A stretch of DNA of 64,000 nt. It comes from an uncultured Oscillospiraceae bacterium. GTDB lineage: Bacteria; Bacillota; Clostridia; Oscillospirales; Oscillospiraceae. The notes under the pieces are model-generated. The model searched no databases. It was not told the origin of the DNA and was given only the letters and a program-made list of their open reading frames with translations. The position numbers and the translations under genes are program-made. Location of the stretch: NCBI GenBank assembly GCA_902478785.1, contig CABSMJ010000009.1, forward strand, positions 1 to 64,000. The letters run 5' to 3'. This document shows, in pieces, positions 8,687-15,755 of the stretch. Positions within the stretch are counted from its first letter, which is position 1; every line of letters starts with the position of its first letter.

Positions 8687-9736
8687 TTACGCTGCGTTAG
8701 ATTGGCCCAAAACCCTTTTAATATGAAATCTTCGGCTTTCTGAGGTTGTTACATATTCGTTGTAGATTTCAGGATATAGCATTTTGAGTTTGTCCAACCC
8801 TTCTTTTGAGATTCCCTGTTTGTAAACAGGCTTGTACGATATGGTGTAGCTGCCGTCTGCATCCTCATACAGAGCCACGCAACTTTTACCCATATCAGCA
8901 ACAATCAAAGATTTAAGCCGCTTTATCTCGCTTTCCAGCTTTTTACTCTGGGCATCGTACAGGGATTTTTGTTCCTGCAGTTGCAAGTACTGTTTGACTT
9001 TACTGAACTGGGGCGGAGTAATGGTCACAGGTGGGATATCGGTAGCAGCCGGTCCCAAAATGCGCTGAAGACTCTTGATGACCAAATCACCATTTTCGGT
9101 ATAGGGCGGCGGCGAGTTGAGAAGGACATAATTTTTCCAGAAGCTTTCTTCCAGAGCGATCAATTCTTCCTCATAGGCCATATCCCGGTCAATGCAGCGA
9201 AAGATTGCCTCACGGCTGTCAGTAAGCAAGCAGCAGAAATAGACCCGGTCGTGATTTGTCACCGCCATGTAATGTCGTCCCTGACTTTCGTAGTAGGCGG
9301 GGACAACTTCATTGCCGGCATACCACCAGTTATCAACGGAGTTAGATGTGGTTGTTTTACACTCTAAAATTGCGGTACCACCCTCCGGCAGTTCCACCAG
9401 ATAATCCAAATCTGCAAGCATCCAAGGGTACTGCGGATGTTGGAACATCACCTTTCGCTGATAGACCTTCAGACCAGTTCGCCGCTCAAAAATGCTGGCT
9501 ACCAGCGGCTCCAACAGGTGGCCGATTTCTTTTGCTACCCAGTTTTCTTCATCCGATTGGGCTGAAATTCCAAGTTTGTCGTAGTACAAATCACGGGCTG
9601 TCATAAAGGGAGAAATACCAAGGACTGCGGCAGCGTCGCTCCCACCAATCCCTTTTCGCCGGTATTTCAGCCACTCGTCACGCGGCAAATTTGTTGTATC
9701 TACCAGCACCAAAGGCTGATAATCCAACTTCGCCAT
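8687..9736 (-). CDS. YqaJ-family exonuclease (lambda exonuclease fold)
   Basis: This 349-aa protein has the YqaJ viral recombinase signature GIGGSDAAAVLGISPF near residue 30. Downstream are HLLEPLVASIFERRTG and the catalytic GGTAILECKTTTS segment, in which the Glu and Lys correspond to the metal-binding E-x-K of the PD-(D/E)xK nucleases. A predicted coiled coil (residues about 240-275) precedes a short C-terminal domain. YqaJ/lambda-Exo enzymes degrade one strand of duplex DNA and hand the single strand to an annealing protein. The gene ends 22 bp before recD2 and overlaps a small upstream ORF by 59 bp. Confidence 0.9.
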   Translation of the reverse strand: MAKLDYQPLVLVDTTNLPRDEWLKYRRKGIGGSDAAAVLGISPFMTARDLYYDKLGISAQSDEENWVAKEIGHLLEPLVASIFERRTGLKVYQRKVMFQHPQYPWMLADLDYLVELPEGGTAILECKTTTSNSVDNWWYAGNEVVPAYYESQGRHYMAVTNHDRVYFCCLLTDSREAIFRCIDRDMAYEEELIALEESFWKNYVLLNSPPPYTENGDLVIKSLQRILGPAATDIPPVTITPPQFSKVKQYLQLQEQKSLYDAQSKKLESEIKRLKSLIVADMGKSCVALYEDADGSYTISYKPVYKQGISKEGLDKLKMLYPEIYNEYVTTSESRRFHIKRVLGQSNAA

Positions 9737-9869
9737 AATAGCTTAATTCCTCCTCTCCAAATGTCATATTGCGCAGTTCCATCTTCAAGACCTGCCGGCT
9801 GTTACCACGCTCAGTTTTTTTGCGCGGCTTCTGGCGGTGATGGGGCTGCCATTTTTTTCTTCGCTTCAT
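9678..9869 (-). CDS. small basic protein, hypothetical (63 aa)
   Basis: The ATG at 9869 has GGAAGGAG about 9 nt upstream and is the first good start after the structured leader. The product begins MKRRKKWQPHHRQKPRKKTE. The first third is strongly basic and could bind nucleic acid; the rest is unremarkable. The reading frame runs 59 bp into the exonuclease gene, so translation may serve to couple or regulate that gene. No family is recognised. The strong Shine-Dalgarno site argues for translation, but the long overlap and short length leave doubt. Confidence 0.4.
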   Translation of the reverse strand: MKRRKKWQPHHRQKPRKKTERGNSRQVLKMELRNMTFGEEELSYYGEVGLSAFGAGRYNKFAA

Positions 9870-9923
9870 AATTCTGTGTTCTCCTTCCATTGGTTTATAT
9901 TCTCAAAGCCTTTTGGCTTTTGA

Positions 9924-10007
9924 GCAAAAAAAGAAAGCGAGAACAACTGAGGCCGGCGTTCACCAGCACTTCAACCACCTTACGATGGTGTTCAGTCATT
10001 CTCGCTT
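9924..10007 (-). ncRNA. structured leader RNA with intrinsic terminator, unknown class
   Basis: Read on the minus strand, AAGCGAGAA (10007-9999) pairs perfectly with TTCTCGCTT (9943-9935). After a symmetric 2x2 internal loop, ACTGA (9996-9992) pairs with TCAGT (9950-9946). Inside this closing stem are two hairpins: CACC/GGTG with a 7-nt loop, and GCTGG/CCGGC with a 6-nt loop. The result is a three-way junction. The closing stem is followed directly by TCTTTTTTT, so the whole fold doubles as a Rho-independent terminator. It lies in the roughly 300-nt leader between the operon promoter (10185-10213) and the first ORF (9869). I do not match it to a riboswitch class I know. A second, slightly bulged hairpin (9902-9924) lies between it and the first start codon. 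Confidence 0.55.
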
Positions 10008-10184
10008 ATGCGATGGGATTACCCCTATTAAATTGAAAACACCAGCAGTTGAGCGCTCGGGCGCACTAATACCGCTGATAGACCGTACAAACCTGACAAC
10101 GTGTGCAATGCGATTACCTATCGCTCACAGATCGAATGACCTGTCCTCTAATGAGGAGTGCACAAAGAATCAATTACATAGTAA

Positions 10185-10213
10185 AGTGTAACACAATATA
10201 TTGTGTGTGTCAA
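10185..10213 (-). promoter_or_regulatory. promoter of the leftward operon with palindromic operator in the spacer
   Basis: On the minus strand, TTGACA (10213-10208) and TACACT (10190-10185) are separated by 17 bp. The spacer is almost entirely the perfect 16-bp palindrome ACACAATATATTGTGT (10191-10206). A dimeric repressor bound there would cover the RNA polymerase contact region. No repressor gene is seen in the visible part of the element, so it is either encoded beyond the left edge or supplied by the host. Transcription would start near 10,178 and read the structured leader before the recombination genes. Confidence 0.75.
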
Positions 10214-10545
10214 TATAACAACTTCGAGATTTTGTGTCTTTGCTTAGACGAGAGCTGAACAGAAATTTATGAACTTCTTCGTGTTTCTATTATGCAAGGA
10301 GTTTTATCCACCTGGTATCACCTGTTTGTACCTTGATAAACGCCGAATGCTGCTGCTATCGGCCATACCCCTGCTCCAGGAGTAATACAGGAGAGGTAGA
10401 TAGTGTGCCTTTTGCACGCCTGCCGCTGAAATTGTGCATAGCACAGCCTGAAAATACGCGGTCTGGAGTGAGAGCGCAGGAATTGGCCTGGATGCAGGGA
10501 GATTCATATAGTTCTACAACGAATGCCATCTCAAGGAGGTATATC
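10214..10545. other. non-coding stretch between the divergent operons of the element
   Basis: About 330 bp separate the leftward promoter from the excisionase start. A rightward reading frame begins at 10333 in this stretch, but its N-terminal part lacks a ribosome binding site and looks like untranslated sequence. Small dyads are visible, such as TGTGC-ATA-GCACA near 10430-10443 and a TATCA/TGATA pair near 10318-10340. I see no convincing promoter for the excisionase gene. Excisionase or integrase arm sites could lie here, but I cannot show it. Confidence 0.4.
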
Positions 10546-10770
10546 TTGAATACTGAGTATAAAAGAGAATGTGGTGAAGAAAAGCTGCCAATCGATCGGA
10601 AAATGGTGTTGACTATCCGGGAAGCGGCTGAATACAGCAATATAGGGATAAACAAAATTGAATCTATGTTGAAGCAGCCAAATTGCCCATTTGTGCTTTA
10701 TGTGGGTACAAGGAAACTGGTTAAGCGCAAAGAGTTTGAAGAGTTCATTCGGGTAAAAGTGGTGATATAA
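10546..10770 (+). CDS. xis: excisionase (Tn916 Xis-like)
   Basis: A TTG at 10546 preceded by AAGGAGG at 6 nt is the best start and gives 74 residues. A core such as LTIREAAEYSNIGINKIESM and the C-terminal RKLVKRKEFEEFI form the winged-helix/MerR-like DNA-binding fold of Tn916-type excisionases. These bind near the element ends and bias the integrase towards excision. The integrase gene starts about 100 bp downstream on the same strand and has its own promoter. A frame reaching further upstream to 10333 exists but has no ribosome binding site. Confidence 0.85.
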   Translation: MNTEYKRECGEEKLPIDRKMVLTIREAAEYSNIGINKIESMLKQPNCPFVLYVGTRKLVKRKEFEEFIRVKVVI

Positions 10771-10778
10771 CCGCCGAA

Positions 10779-10818
10779 TTGATATTGAGAATCATAGAGT
10801 CCTATGCTATAATATCAA
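10779..10818 (+). promoter_or_regulatory. integrase promoter inside nested inverted repeats
   Basis: TTGAGA (10785-10790), a 17-bp spacer and TATAAT (10808-10813) form a near-consensus promoter for the integrase. The core elements are enclosed by an outer dyad, TTGATATT (10779-10786) and AATATCAA (10811-10818). The spacer contains an inner dyad, CATAG-AGTC-CTATG (10793-10806). Such nested symmetry suggests binding of a dimeric regulator, plausibly the excisionase or the element's repressor. The binding factor is inference. Confidence 0.7.
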
Positions 10819-10871
10819 GATGTGTTGGACTCTTATTTCGTCTTTTGAGCGAAAGGAGTTCATTTTAGCCA

Positions 10872-12059
10872 ATGGGAAAGAATCTAAAAGGTAGAGAGTG
10901 TGGCAAGGGTATCTACCAGAGAAAGGATGGTAAATTTTCGGCTCGGTACAGTGCAAAGAACGGTAAGCGCCTTGAAAAGTACTTTGATACGCTCCCAGAA
11001 GCGCGAAATTGGCTTGCGGATGTTCGGTATGAAGATAAACACGGTATCATTGTGGCAACATCCGATATGACAGTAGATGACTGGTTTTCTTTTTGGTTGA
11101 ACAACTTAGTTTGTGACCTTGCACCGAATACGAGAAGAAACTATGAAGATAGGTATTTTCGGAATATTCAGCCAGTCATTGGGAAAATGTGTATCTCGGA
11201 TGTAAAGCCAATGCATTGCAAAGCCGTACTGAACCGCATGGATGAAATCTATGCGGGCTCAACAATCCGGCAGGCGTATATCACGATGGGAACCTTGTTC
11301 AAAGCCGCAGTTATGAACGATGTCATAGGTAAACACCCAATGGATGGAGTACGCTATACAAAGCCGGTTCGAGCGGTAGATGACATCAAATTTTTAACCG
11401 TGGACGAACAGACAAAATTTCTGGAGGTAGCCAAGCGTTCGCACAATTACCGGCAATATGCTTTACTATTGGAAACTGGCCTTCGTACCGCTGAACTGAT
11501 AGGGCTTACATGGGATGTAATTGATTGGAAAAAGAGAACCCTGACGGTCAATAAATCTCTGGAGTTCCGTCATAAACGAGGCTACTGGCGCGCTGGTCCA
11601 CCTAAAACCGAAAAGAGTTATCGAACGATCCCGCTTACGAATCGTGCATATGACATACTCAAATCTTGTTACGATGAGCGCGACACACGTAAGGAGTCGG
11701 ATACTCTCTCCCAAGTCTTGGAGTATACGGATAGGCGGACAGGTGAAACAAGGTACTTAGTCATGCGCGACTTGGTATTCATTAACTGGCGTACCGGTGA
11801 GCCTGCAAAAAACAGCTCCTACGACACGCATCTTTATAAGCTGTGTGACGAGGCTGGTATCAAACGGTTTTGTATGCACGCCCTCAGGCATACATACGCC
11901 ACCCGTGCTATCGAGGGCGGGATGCAGCCGAAGGTATTACAGAAACTACTCGGTCATGCAAGTATAAAGACTACGATGGATCGCTATGTTCATGTGACAG
12001 ATGACTCGCTGCAGAGTGCTGTTCGCCAGTTTGAATCCGCCAACGCCATAACTCCATGA
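10872..12059 (+). CDS. int: site-specific tyrosine recombinase (integrase)
   Basis: This 395-aa protein has an N-terminal AP2-like arm-binding domain (residues about 1-55) and a SAM-like core-binding domain (about 65-165). The catalytic domain shows the full tyrosine-recombinase set: R205 in ETGLRTAEL, H336 and R339 in HALRHTYATRA, H362 in LLGHASI and the nucleophile Y372 in MDRYVHV. It belongs to the Tn916/phage integrase class. The ribosome binding site AAAGGAG lies 13 nt before the ATG, rather far. The gene ends at the element-chromosome junction, as is usual for integrases placed next to their attachment site. Confidence 0.95.
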   Translation: MGKNLKGRECGKGIYQRKDGKFSARYSAKNGKRLEKYFDTLPEARNWLADVRYEDKHGIIVATSDMTVDDWFSFWLNNLVCDLAPNTRRNYEDRYFRNIQPVIGKMCISDVKPMHCKAVLNRMDEIYAGSTIRQAYITMGTLFKAAVMNDVIGKHPMDGVRYTKPVRAVDDIKFLTVDEQTKFLEVAKRSHNYRQYALLLETGLRTAELIGLTWDVIDWKKRTLTVNKSLEFRHKRGYWRAGPPKTEKSYRTIPLTNRAYDILKSCYDERDTRKESDTLSQVLEYTDRRTGETRYLVMRDLVFINWRTGEPAKNSSYDTHLYKLCDEAGIKRFCMHALRHTYATRAIEGGMQPKVLQKLLGHASIKTTMDRYVHVTDDSLQSAVRQFESANAITP

Positions 12060-12082
12060 AAAAATGGCGTAAAAATGGCGTA
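12040..12082. repeat. candidate attachment-site region: 11-bp tandem repeat plus inverted copy
   Basis: AAAAATGGCGT occurs twice back to back (12060-12070 and 12071-12081). An inverted partial copy, AACGCCAT, lies just upstream at 12041-12048, inside the end of int. The repeats sit exactly where the AT-rich element gives way to GC-rich chromosome and about 56 bp before ychF. Tyrosine integrases of this class use such short repeats as core or arm sites. Without the other element end, which is outside the window, the core cannot be fixed. Confidence 0.5.
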
Positions 12083-12137
12083 AGAGGGCATAGCGAAATC
12101 CCGGAAAGCCTTGAAAATAAAGGAGTTGTGGAAAAAT

Positions 12138-13229
12138 ATGAAATTAGGTATCGTGGGATTGCCCAATGTGGGCAAGAGTACGCTGTTCAACGCCATCACC
12201 AACGCCGGCGCCGAGTCTGCCAACTACCCCTTCTGCACCATCGACCCCAACGTGGGTATGGTGGCTGTCCCCGACGAGCGGCTGGACAAGCTGGCGGAGA
12301 TGTATGAGCCCGACAAGAAGACCCCTGCGGTCATTGAGTTTGTGGACATCGCCGGACTGGTCAAGGGCGCCAGCAAGGGCGAGGGCCTGGGCAACAAGTT
12401 CCTCTCCAACATCCGCATGACCGACGCCATCATCCATGTGGTCCGCTGCTTTGACGACGAGAACGTCATCCATGTGGAAGGCAGTACCGATCCCCTCCGG
12501 GACATCCAGATCATCAACCTGGAGCTGGTGATGGCCGACCTGGAGATGGTCCAGCGCCGGGTGGAGAAGGCCACCAAGGCCATGAAGGGCGACAAGAAAT
12601 TCGCCCACGAGGTGGAGCTGTTCACGGCCCTGCAAAAGCACCTGGACGAGGGCAAGCTGGCCCGGACCTTCGAGTGCTCCGAGGAGGACGCGGCGCTGCT
12701 GGCCACCTCTGAGCTGCTGACCCTCAAGCCGGTGATCTACGCCGCCAACATGGACGAGGAGGGCTTCGCCCATCAGGAGGACAACGCCTACCTCAAGCAG
12801 GTGGAGGAGCTGGCCGCTGCCGAAGGCAGCCAGGTGCTGCCCATCTGCGCCAAGCTCGAGCAGGACATCGCCGAGCTGGAGGGCGAGGAGAAGCAGATGT
12901 TCCTGGAGGAGCTGGGCATTGCCGAGTCCGGCCTGGACCGGCTCATCAAGTGCTCCTACGCCCTGCTGGGCCTGATCTCCTTCCTGACCTACGGCAAGGA
13001 CGAGTGCCGGGCCTGGACCATCCGCAAGGGCACCAAGGCTCCTCAGGCCGCCGGAAAGATCCACTCCGACATCGAGCGGGGCTTCATCCGGGCCGAGGTC
13101 ATCGCCTACGACGACATGATCCGCTGCGGCAGCGTCAACGCCGCCAAGGAAAAGGGCCTGCTGCGCAGCGAGGGCAAGGAGTATGTGGTCCAGGACGGCG
13201 ACATGATCTACTTCCGGTTCAACGTCTGA
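12138..13229 (+). CDS. ychF: redox-regulated ribosome-associated GTPase YchF
   Basis: The ATG at 12138 gives MKLGIVGLPNVGKSTLFNAI, the invariant YchF N-terminus with its P-loop. A TTG nine codons upstream is also in frame but is not conserved. The 363-aa length is normal for the family. The central coiled-coil insertion (about 130-210) and the C-terminal TGS domain ending in DGDMIYFRFNV are present. YchF binds ATP and GTP and associates with ribosomes. It is the first chromosomal gene after the mobile element, so its native promoter may have been displaced. A strong terminator follows. Confidence 0.97.
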   Translation: MKLGIVGLPNVGKSTLFNAITNAGAESANYPFCTIDPNVGMVAVPDERLDKLAEMYEPDKKTPAVIEFVDIAGLVKGASKGEGLGNKFLSNIRMTDAIIHVVRCFDDENVIHVEGSTDPLRDIQIINLELVMADLEMVQRRVEKATKAMKGDKKFAHEVELFTALQKHLDEGKLARTFECSEEDAALLATSELLTLKPVIYAANMDEEGFAHQEDNAYLKQVEELAAAEGSQVLPICAKLEQDIAELEGEEKQMFLEELGIAESGLDRLIKCSYALLGLISFLTYGKDECRAWTIRKGTKAPQAAGKIHSDIERGFIRAEVIAYDDMIRCGSVNAAKEKGLLRSEGKEYVVQDGDMIYFRFNV

Positions 13230-13273
13230 TCGGACAGAGGACCGCATCGAAGCTGGAACCGAAAAAGCAACAC

Positions 13274-13309
13274 AAAAAAGAGCGGACGCCTTTAGCGTCC
13301 GCTCTTTTT
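13274..13309 (+). terminator. Rho-independent terminator after ychF
   Basis: An 11-bp perfect stem, AGAGCGGACGC / GCGTCCGCTCT, with a CTTTA loop is followed by a T-run. Confidence 0.92.
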
Positions 13310-13343
13310 GCGCTTTAGGGAGAAAGGACAATCCTCCCGGGCG

Positions 13344-13372
13344 AAAAAAGAGGGGCGCCGAACCGGCGCCCC
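13344..13372 (-). terminator. Rho-independent terminator after fakA
   Basis: On the minus strand, GGGGCGCCG and CGGCGCCCC pair around a 3-nt loop and are followed by TCTTTTTT. It lies 10 nt beyond the stop of the DAK-domain gene. Confidence 0.9.
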
Positions 13373-13381
13373 TGGGGTAGG

Positions 13382-15070
13382 TCATTCGATGGAGATGATA
13401 TAGTAGTATACCGGCTGTCCGCCCGGCAGGACGGAGATCTCCGCCTCGGGGCAGGCCTCCTGGAACAGCTCGCCGGCGGCCTTGGCGTCCTCCTCGGACA
13501 CGTCCTCGCCGTAGAAGAGGGACACAAAGGCGGCCTCCTTGCCGTTGGCCTCCTGGGCCAGCTTCTGCAGCAGCGCCGTGATGTCTCGGTCAGTGCCGAA
13601 GAGCTTGCCCTCCTCCAGGGCCAGATAGTCGCCCTCGTTGATCTCGAAGCCGTCAAAGTCGGAGTTCCGGGCGGCATAGGTGATCTGGGCGGTGGTGACG
13701 GAGGACAGGGAGTCGGTCATGGCGGTCTCGATATCCTTGGGGTCTGCGGCCTCAAAGTCCACGTTCATCATGGCGGTGATGCCCTGGGGCACGGTCTTGG
13801 TGGGGATGACCACCACCTGCTTTTCTGTCAGACCCTGGCACTGCTGGGCGGCCATGATGATGTTGGAGTTGTTGGGCAGCACAAAGACGATCTCCGCGGG
13901 GATCTTGTCGATCTCGTCCAGAATGCTCTCGGTGGAGGGGTTCATGGTCTGTCCGCCGGAGACCACGCCGTCGGCGCCCAGATCCTTGAAGAGGGAGGCC
14001 AGGCCGTCGCCGGCGCACACCGCCAGGAAGCCGTAGCGCTTGGTGGGCTGGGCCACCACGTGGCCGCCCTCGCCGGCGGATTCCAGCTCCTCCTCCACCG
14101 CGTCCAGATCGTCGGTGCTCTGGGCTTTTCTGCCGGCGGCCAGGTCGTCGGCCTGGGTGCGCATGTTCTCGATCTTAGCCAGCTCCAGGGTGCCGTACTT
14201 CTGGGACTCGGTGAGGGCTTCGCCGGGGATGTTGGTGTGGACGTGGACCTTAAAGGCCTCGTCGTCCTCGCCGATCACCAGGCTGTCGCCGATGCTGTTG
14301 AGGTAGGTCCGCAGGGGGTCCAGGCACACGTCAGGCTTATTTTTGCGGACGATGAACACGGTGTCAAAGGCGAAGGTGATCTCCTCCGCAGACAGGGCAC
14401 TGAAGTCGGCCTTGTTCTTGTCCATCTCGCTCTCCTCCACCACTTCGGGCATGGGCTCGCCCCGATAGGCGGCCAGCATGCCCTCCAGGATGATAAGGTA
14501 GCCCTTGCCGCCGGCATCCACCACGCCGGCCTTTTTCAGCACCGGGTTCATGTCCGTGGTCTGGGCCAGGGTGGTGTAGCCCTCGGAGATGGCGGCCTCC
14601 AGGATCTGCTCCAGGCTGCCGCCCTCCTCGGCCACCTCGCAGGCACGCTTGGCGGCCAGGCGGGACACGGTGAGCACCGTGCCCTCGGCGGGCTTCATCA
14701 CCGCCTTGTAGGCGGAGGCCACGCCCTCCTGCATGGCGTTGGCGAAGGCGGTGCCGTCGCAGGTCTCCATGCCCTTGAGGCCTTTGCTCAGGCCCCGGAA
14801 GAGCAGAGAGAGGATGACGCCGGAGTTGCCCCGGGCGCCCCGCAGCAGGGCGGAGGCGGTGACGGAAGCGGCCTGCTCCAGGGACTGGGGGTCCTTCTTG
14901 CGCAGGTCGGCGGCGGCGGTGTTGATGGTCATGCTCATATTGGTGCCCGTGTCACCGTCGGGGACAGGGAACACGTTCAAATCGTTGATGCTCTGCTTCT
15001 GAGCGGTGATGGCGGCTGCGCCATGCAGCACCATCTGCTTGAAGACGGAGCCGGTCAGCTGTTCGTTCAT
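13382..15070 (-). CDS. fakA: DAK2-domain fatty acid kinase catalytic subunit (YloV/FakA)
   Basis: The ATG at 15070 (MNEQLTGSVF) follows GAGGAGG at 9 nt; a GTG six codons upstream lies inside that site. The 562-aa protein has the N-terminal DhaL/DAK2 kinase domain with NVFPVPDGDTGTNM (aspartates that bind Mg-ATP) and LLRGARGNSGVILS. A C-terminal FakA-type domain carries LPNNSNIIMAA and VVVIPTKTVPQG. FakA phosphorylates fatty acids presented by FakB proteins so they can enter phospholipid synthesis. It overlaps the regulatory region of yloU upstream (the yloU stop lies within its ribosome binding site), the conserved Firmicutes pairing. Confidence 0.92.
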   Translation of the reverse strand: MNEQLTGSVFKQMVLHGAAAITAQKQSINDLNVFPVPDGDTGTNMSMTINTAAADLRKKDPQSLEQAASVTASALLRGARGNSGVILSLLFRGLSKGLKGMETCDGTAFANAMQEGVASAYKAVMKPAEGTVLTVSRLAAKRACEVAEEGGSLEQILEAAISEGYTTLAQTTDMNPVLKKAGVVDAGGKGYLIILEGMLAAYRGEPMPEVVEESEMDKNKADFSALSAEEITFAFDTVFIVRKNKPDVCLDPLRTYLNSIGDSLVIGEDDEAFKVHVHTNIPGEALTESQKYGTLELAKIENMRTQADDLAAGRKAQSTDDLDAVEEELESAGEGGHVVAQPTKRYGFLAVCAGDGLASLFKDLGADGVVSGGQTMNPSTESILDEIDKIPAEIVFVLPNNSNIIMAAQQCQGLTEKQVVVIPTKTVPQGITAMMNVDFEAADPKDIETAMTDSLSSVTTAQITYAARNSDFDGFEINEGDYLALEEGKLFGTDRDITALLQKLAQEANGKEAAFVSLFYGEDVSEEDAKAAGELFQEACPEAEISVLPGGQPVYYYIISIE

Positions 15071-15084
15071 CTCTCTTGTCCTCC

Positions 15085-15435
15085 TCACATGGTCATGGAA
15101 TCCACGCAGACGTTCACGTCCCGGACGGTGACGCCGGTGTTCTTGTTGACCACGTAGCGCACTTCGCTCATGATGGAGCGGCAGACGGCGGTGAGGTTCA
15201 CGCCGTTTTCCACGATGATGTGCAGCTCGATGGAGATGGAATCGTCTTCGTTATAGGTGATCTTAACGCCCTTGCTCATGGCCTCCCGCCGCAGCAGGTG
15301 CACCAGTCCGTCGGTCATGGAGCGATAGGCCATGCCCTTGACCCCGAAGCAGTTGGTGGCAGCCATGCCGGTGATGTTGGAGAACACGGCGCTGCTGACG
15401 GAGACCTCGCCCAGGTCCGTTGCGTATTTTATCAT
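15085..15435 (-). CDS. yloU: Asp23/Gls24 family protein (YloU)
   Basis: This 116-aa protein fits the Asp23/Gls24 (alkaline-shock) family in length and pattern: an N-terminal segment ending in GMAATNCFGVKG, then a beta-rich domain with ELHIIVENGVNLTAVCRSI. Such proteins lie at the envelope or accompany fatty-acid kinase. Here the gene directly precedes fakA, as yloU precedes yloV in Bacillus. The ATG at 15435 has AAAGGA upstream. A clear promoter lies about 100 bp upstream. Confidence 0.93.
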   Translation of the reverse strand: MIKYATDLGEVSVSSAVFSNITGMAATNCFGVKGMAYRSMTDGLVHLLRREAMSKGVKITYNEDDSISIELHIIVENGVNLTAVCRSIMSEVRYVVNKNTGVTVRDVNVCVDSMTM

Positions 15436-15530
15436 AAAAAGCGTCCTTTCCGTTTGAGATTGGAGCAGGCGGCGGAGGCAGTCCTCCGTCCCCTTTGTCT
15501 TGCGGGCAGTTACAATTTTAATAGAAATCT

Positions 15531-15559
15531 ATTATATACGATTTCGCATTGGAGTACAA
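15531..15559 (-). promoter_or_regulatory. promoter of yloU-fakA
   Basis: On the minus strand, TTGTAC (15559-15554), a 17-bp spacer and a perfect TATAAT (15536-15531) match a sigma-A promoter about 95 nt before the yloU start. Confidence 0.75.
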
Positions 15560-15621
15560 GTCAAAAAAGGAAGTTTATCCCCCGGGAAAGGGAACTTTTC
15601 CCGAAAAATTTGCTTTGGATA

Positions 15622-15650
15622 TTGAAAAAAAGAAAGTTATGGCCTAAAAT
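15622..15650 (+). promoter_or_regulatory. promoter of rsmD-coaD
   Basis: TTGAAA (15622-15627), a 17-bp spacer and TAAAAT (15645-15650) give a good sigma-A promoter about 100 nt before rsmD. Together with the yloU promoter it accounts for the 320-bp divergent intergenic region, in which I see nothing else. Confidence 0.7.
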
Positions 15651-15755
15651 GGAAACATTCCGCGCCGGATTTCCCCGAAATGCCGGCGGGAGAAGGAAAA
15701 ACGGCCGCTTCCCACGTACAGCCGGCCGTGAAAAGCACGAAGGAGGAACCCTTCC

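Noticed and set aside
9913..10191. 92-aa plus-strand frame in the element leader
   Set aside because: It runs against the structured leader RNA and the operator, and has no ribosome binding site.
10333..10545. N-terminal extension of the excisionase
   Set aside because: No ribosome site at the upstream ATG; the TTG at 10546 has AAGGAGG and gives a normal-length Xis.
12144..13385. 413-aa minus-strand frame opposite ychF
   Set aside because: It is the antisense of a highly conserved GTPase in GC-rich DNA and has no protein-like motifs.
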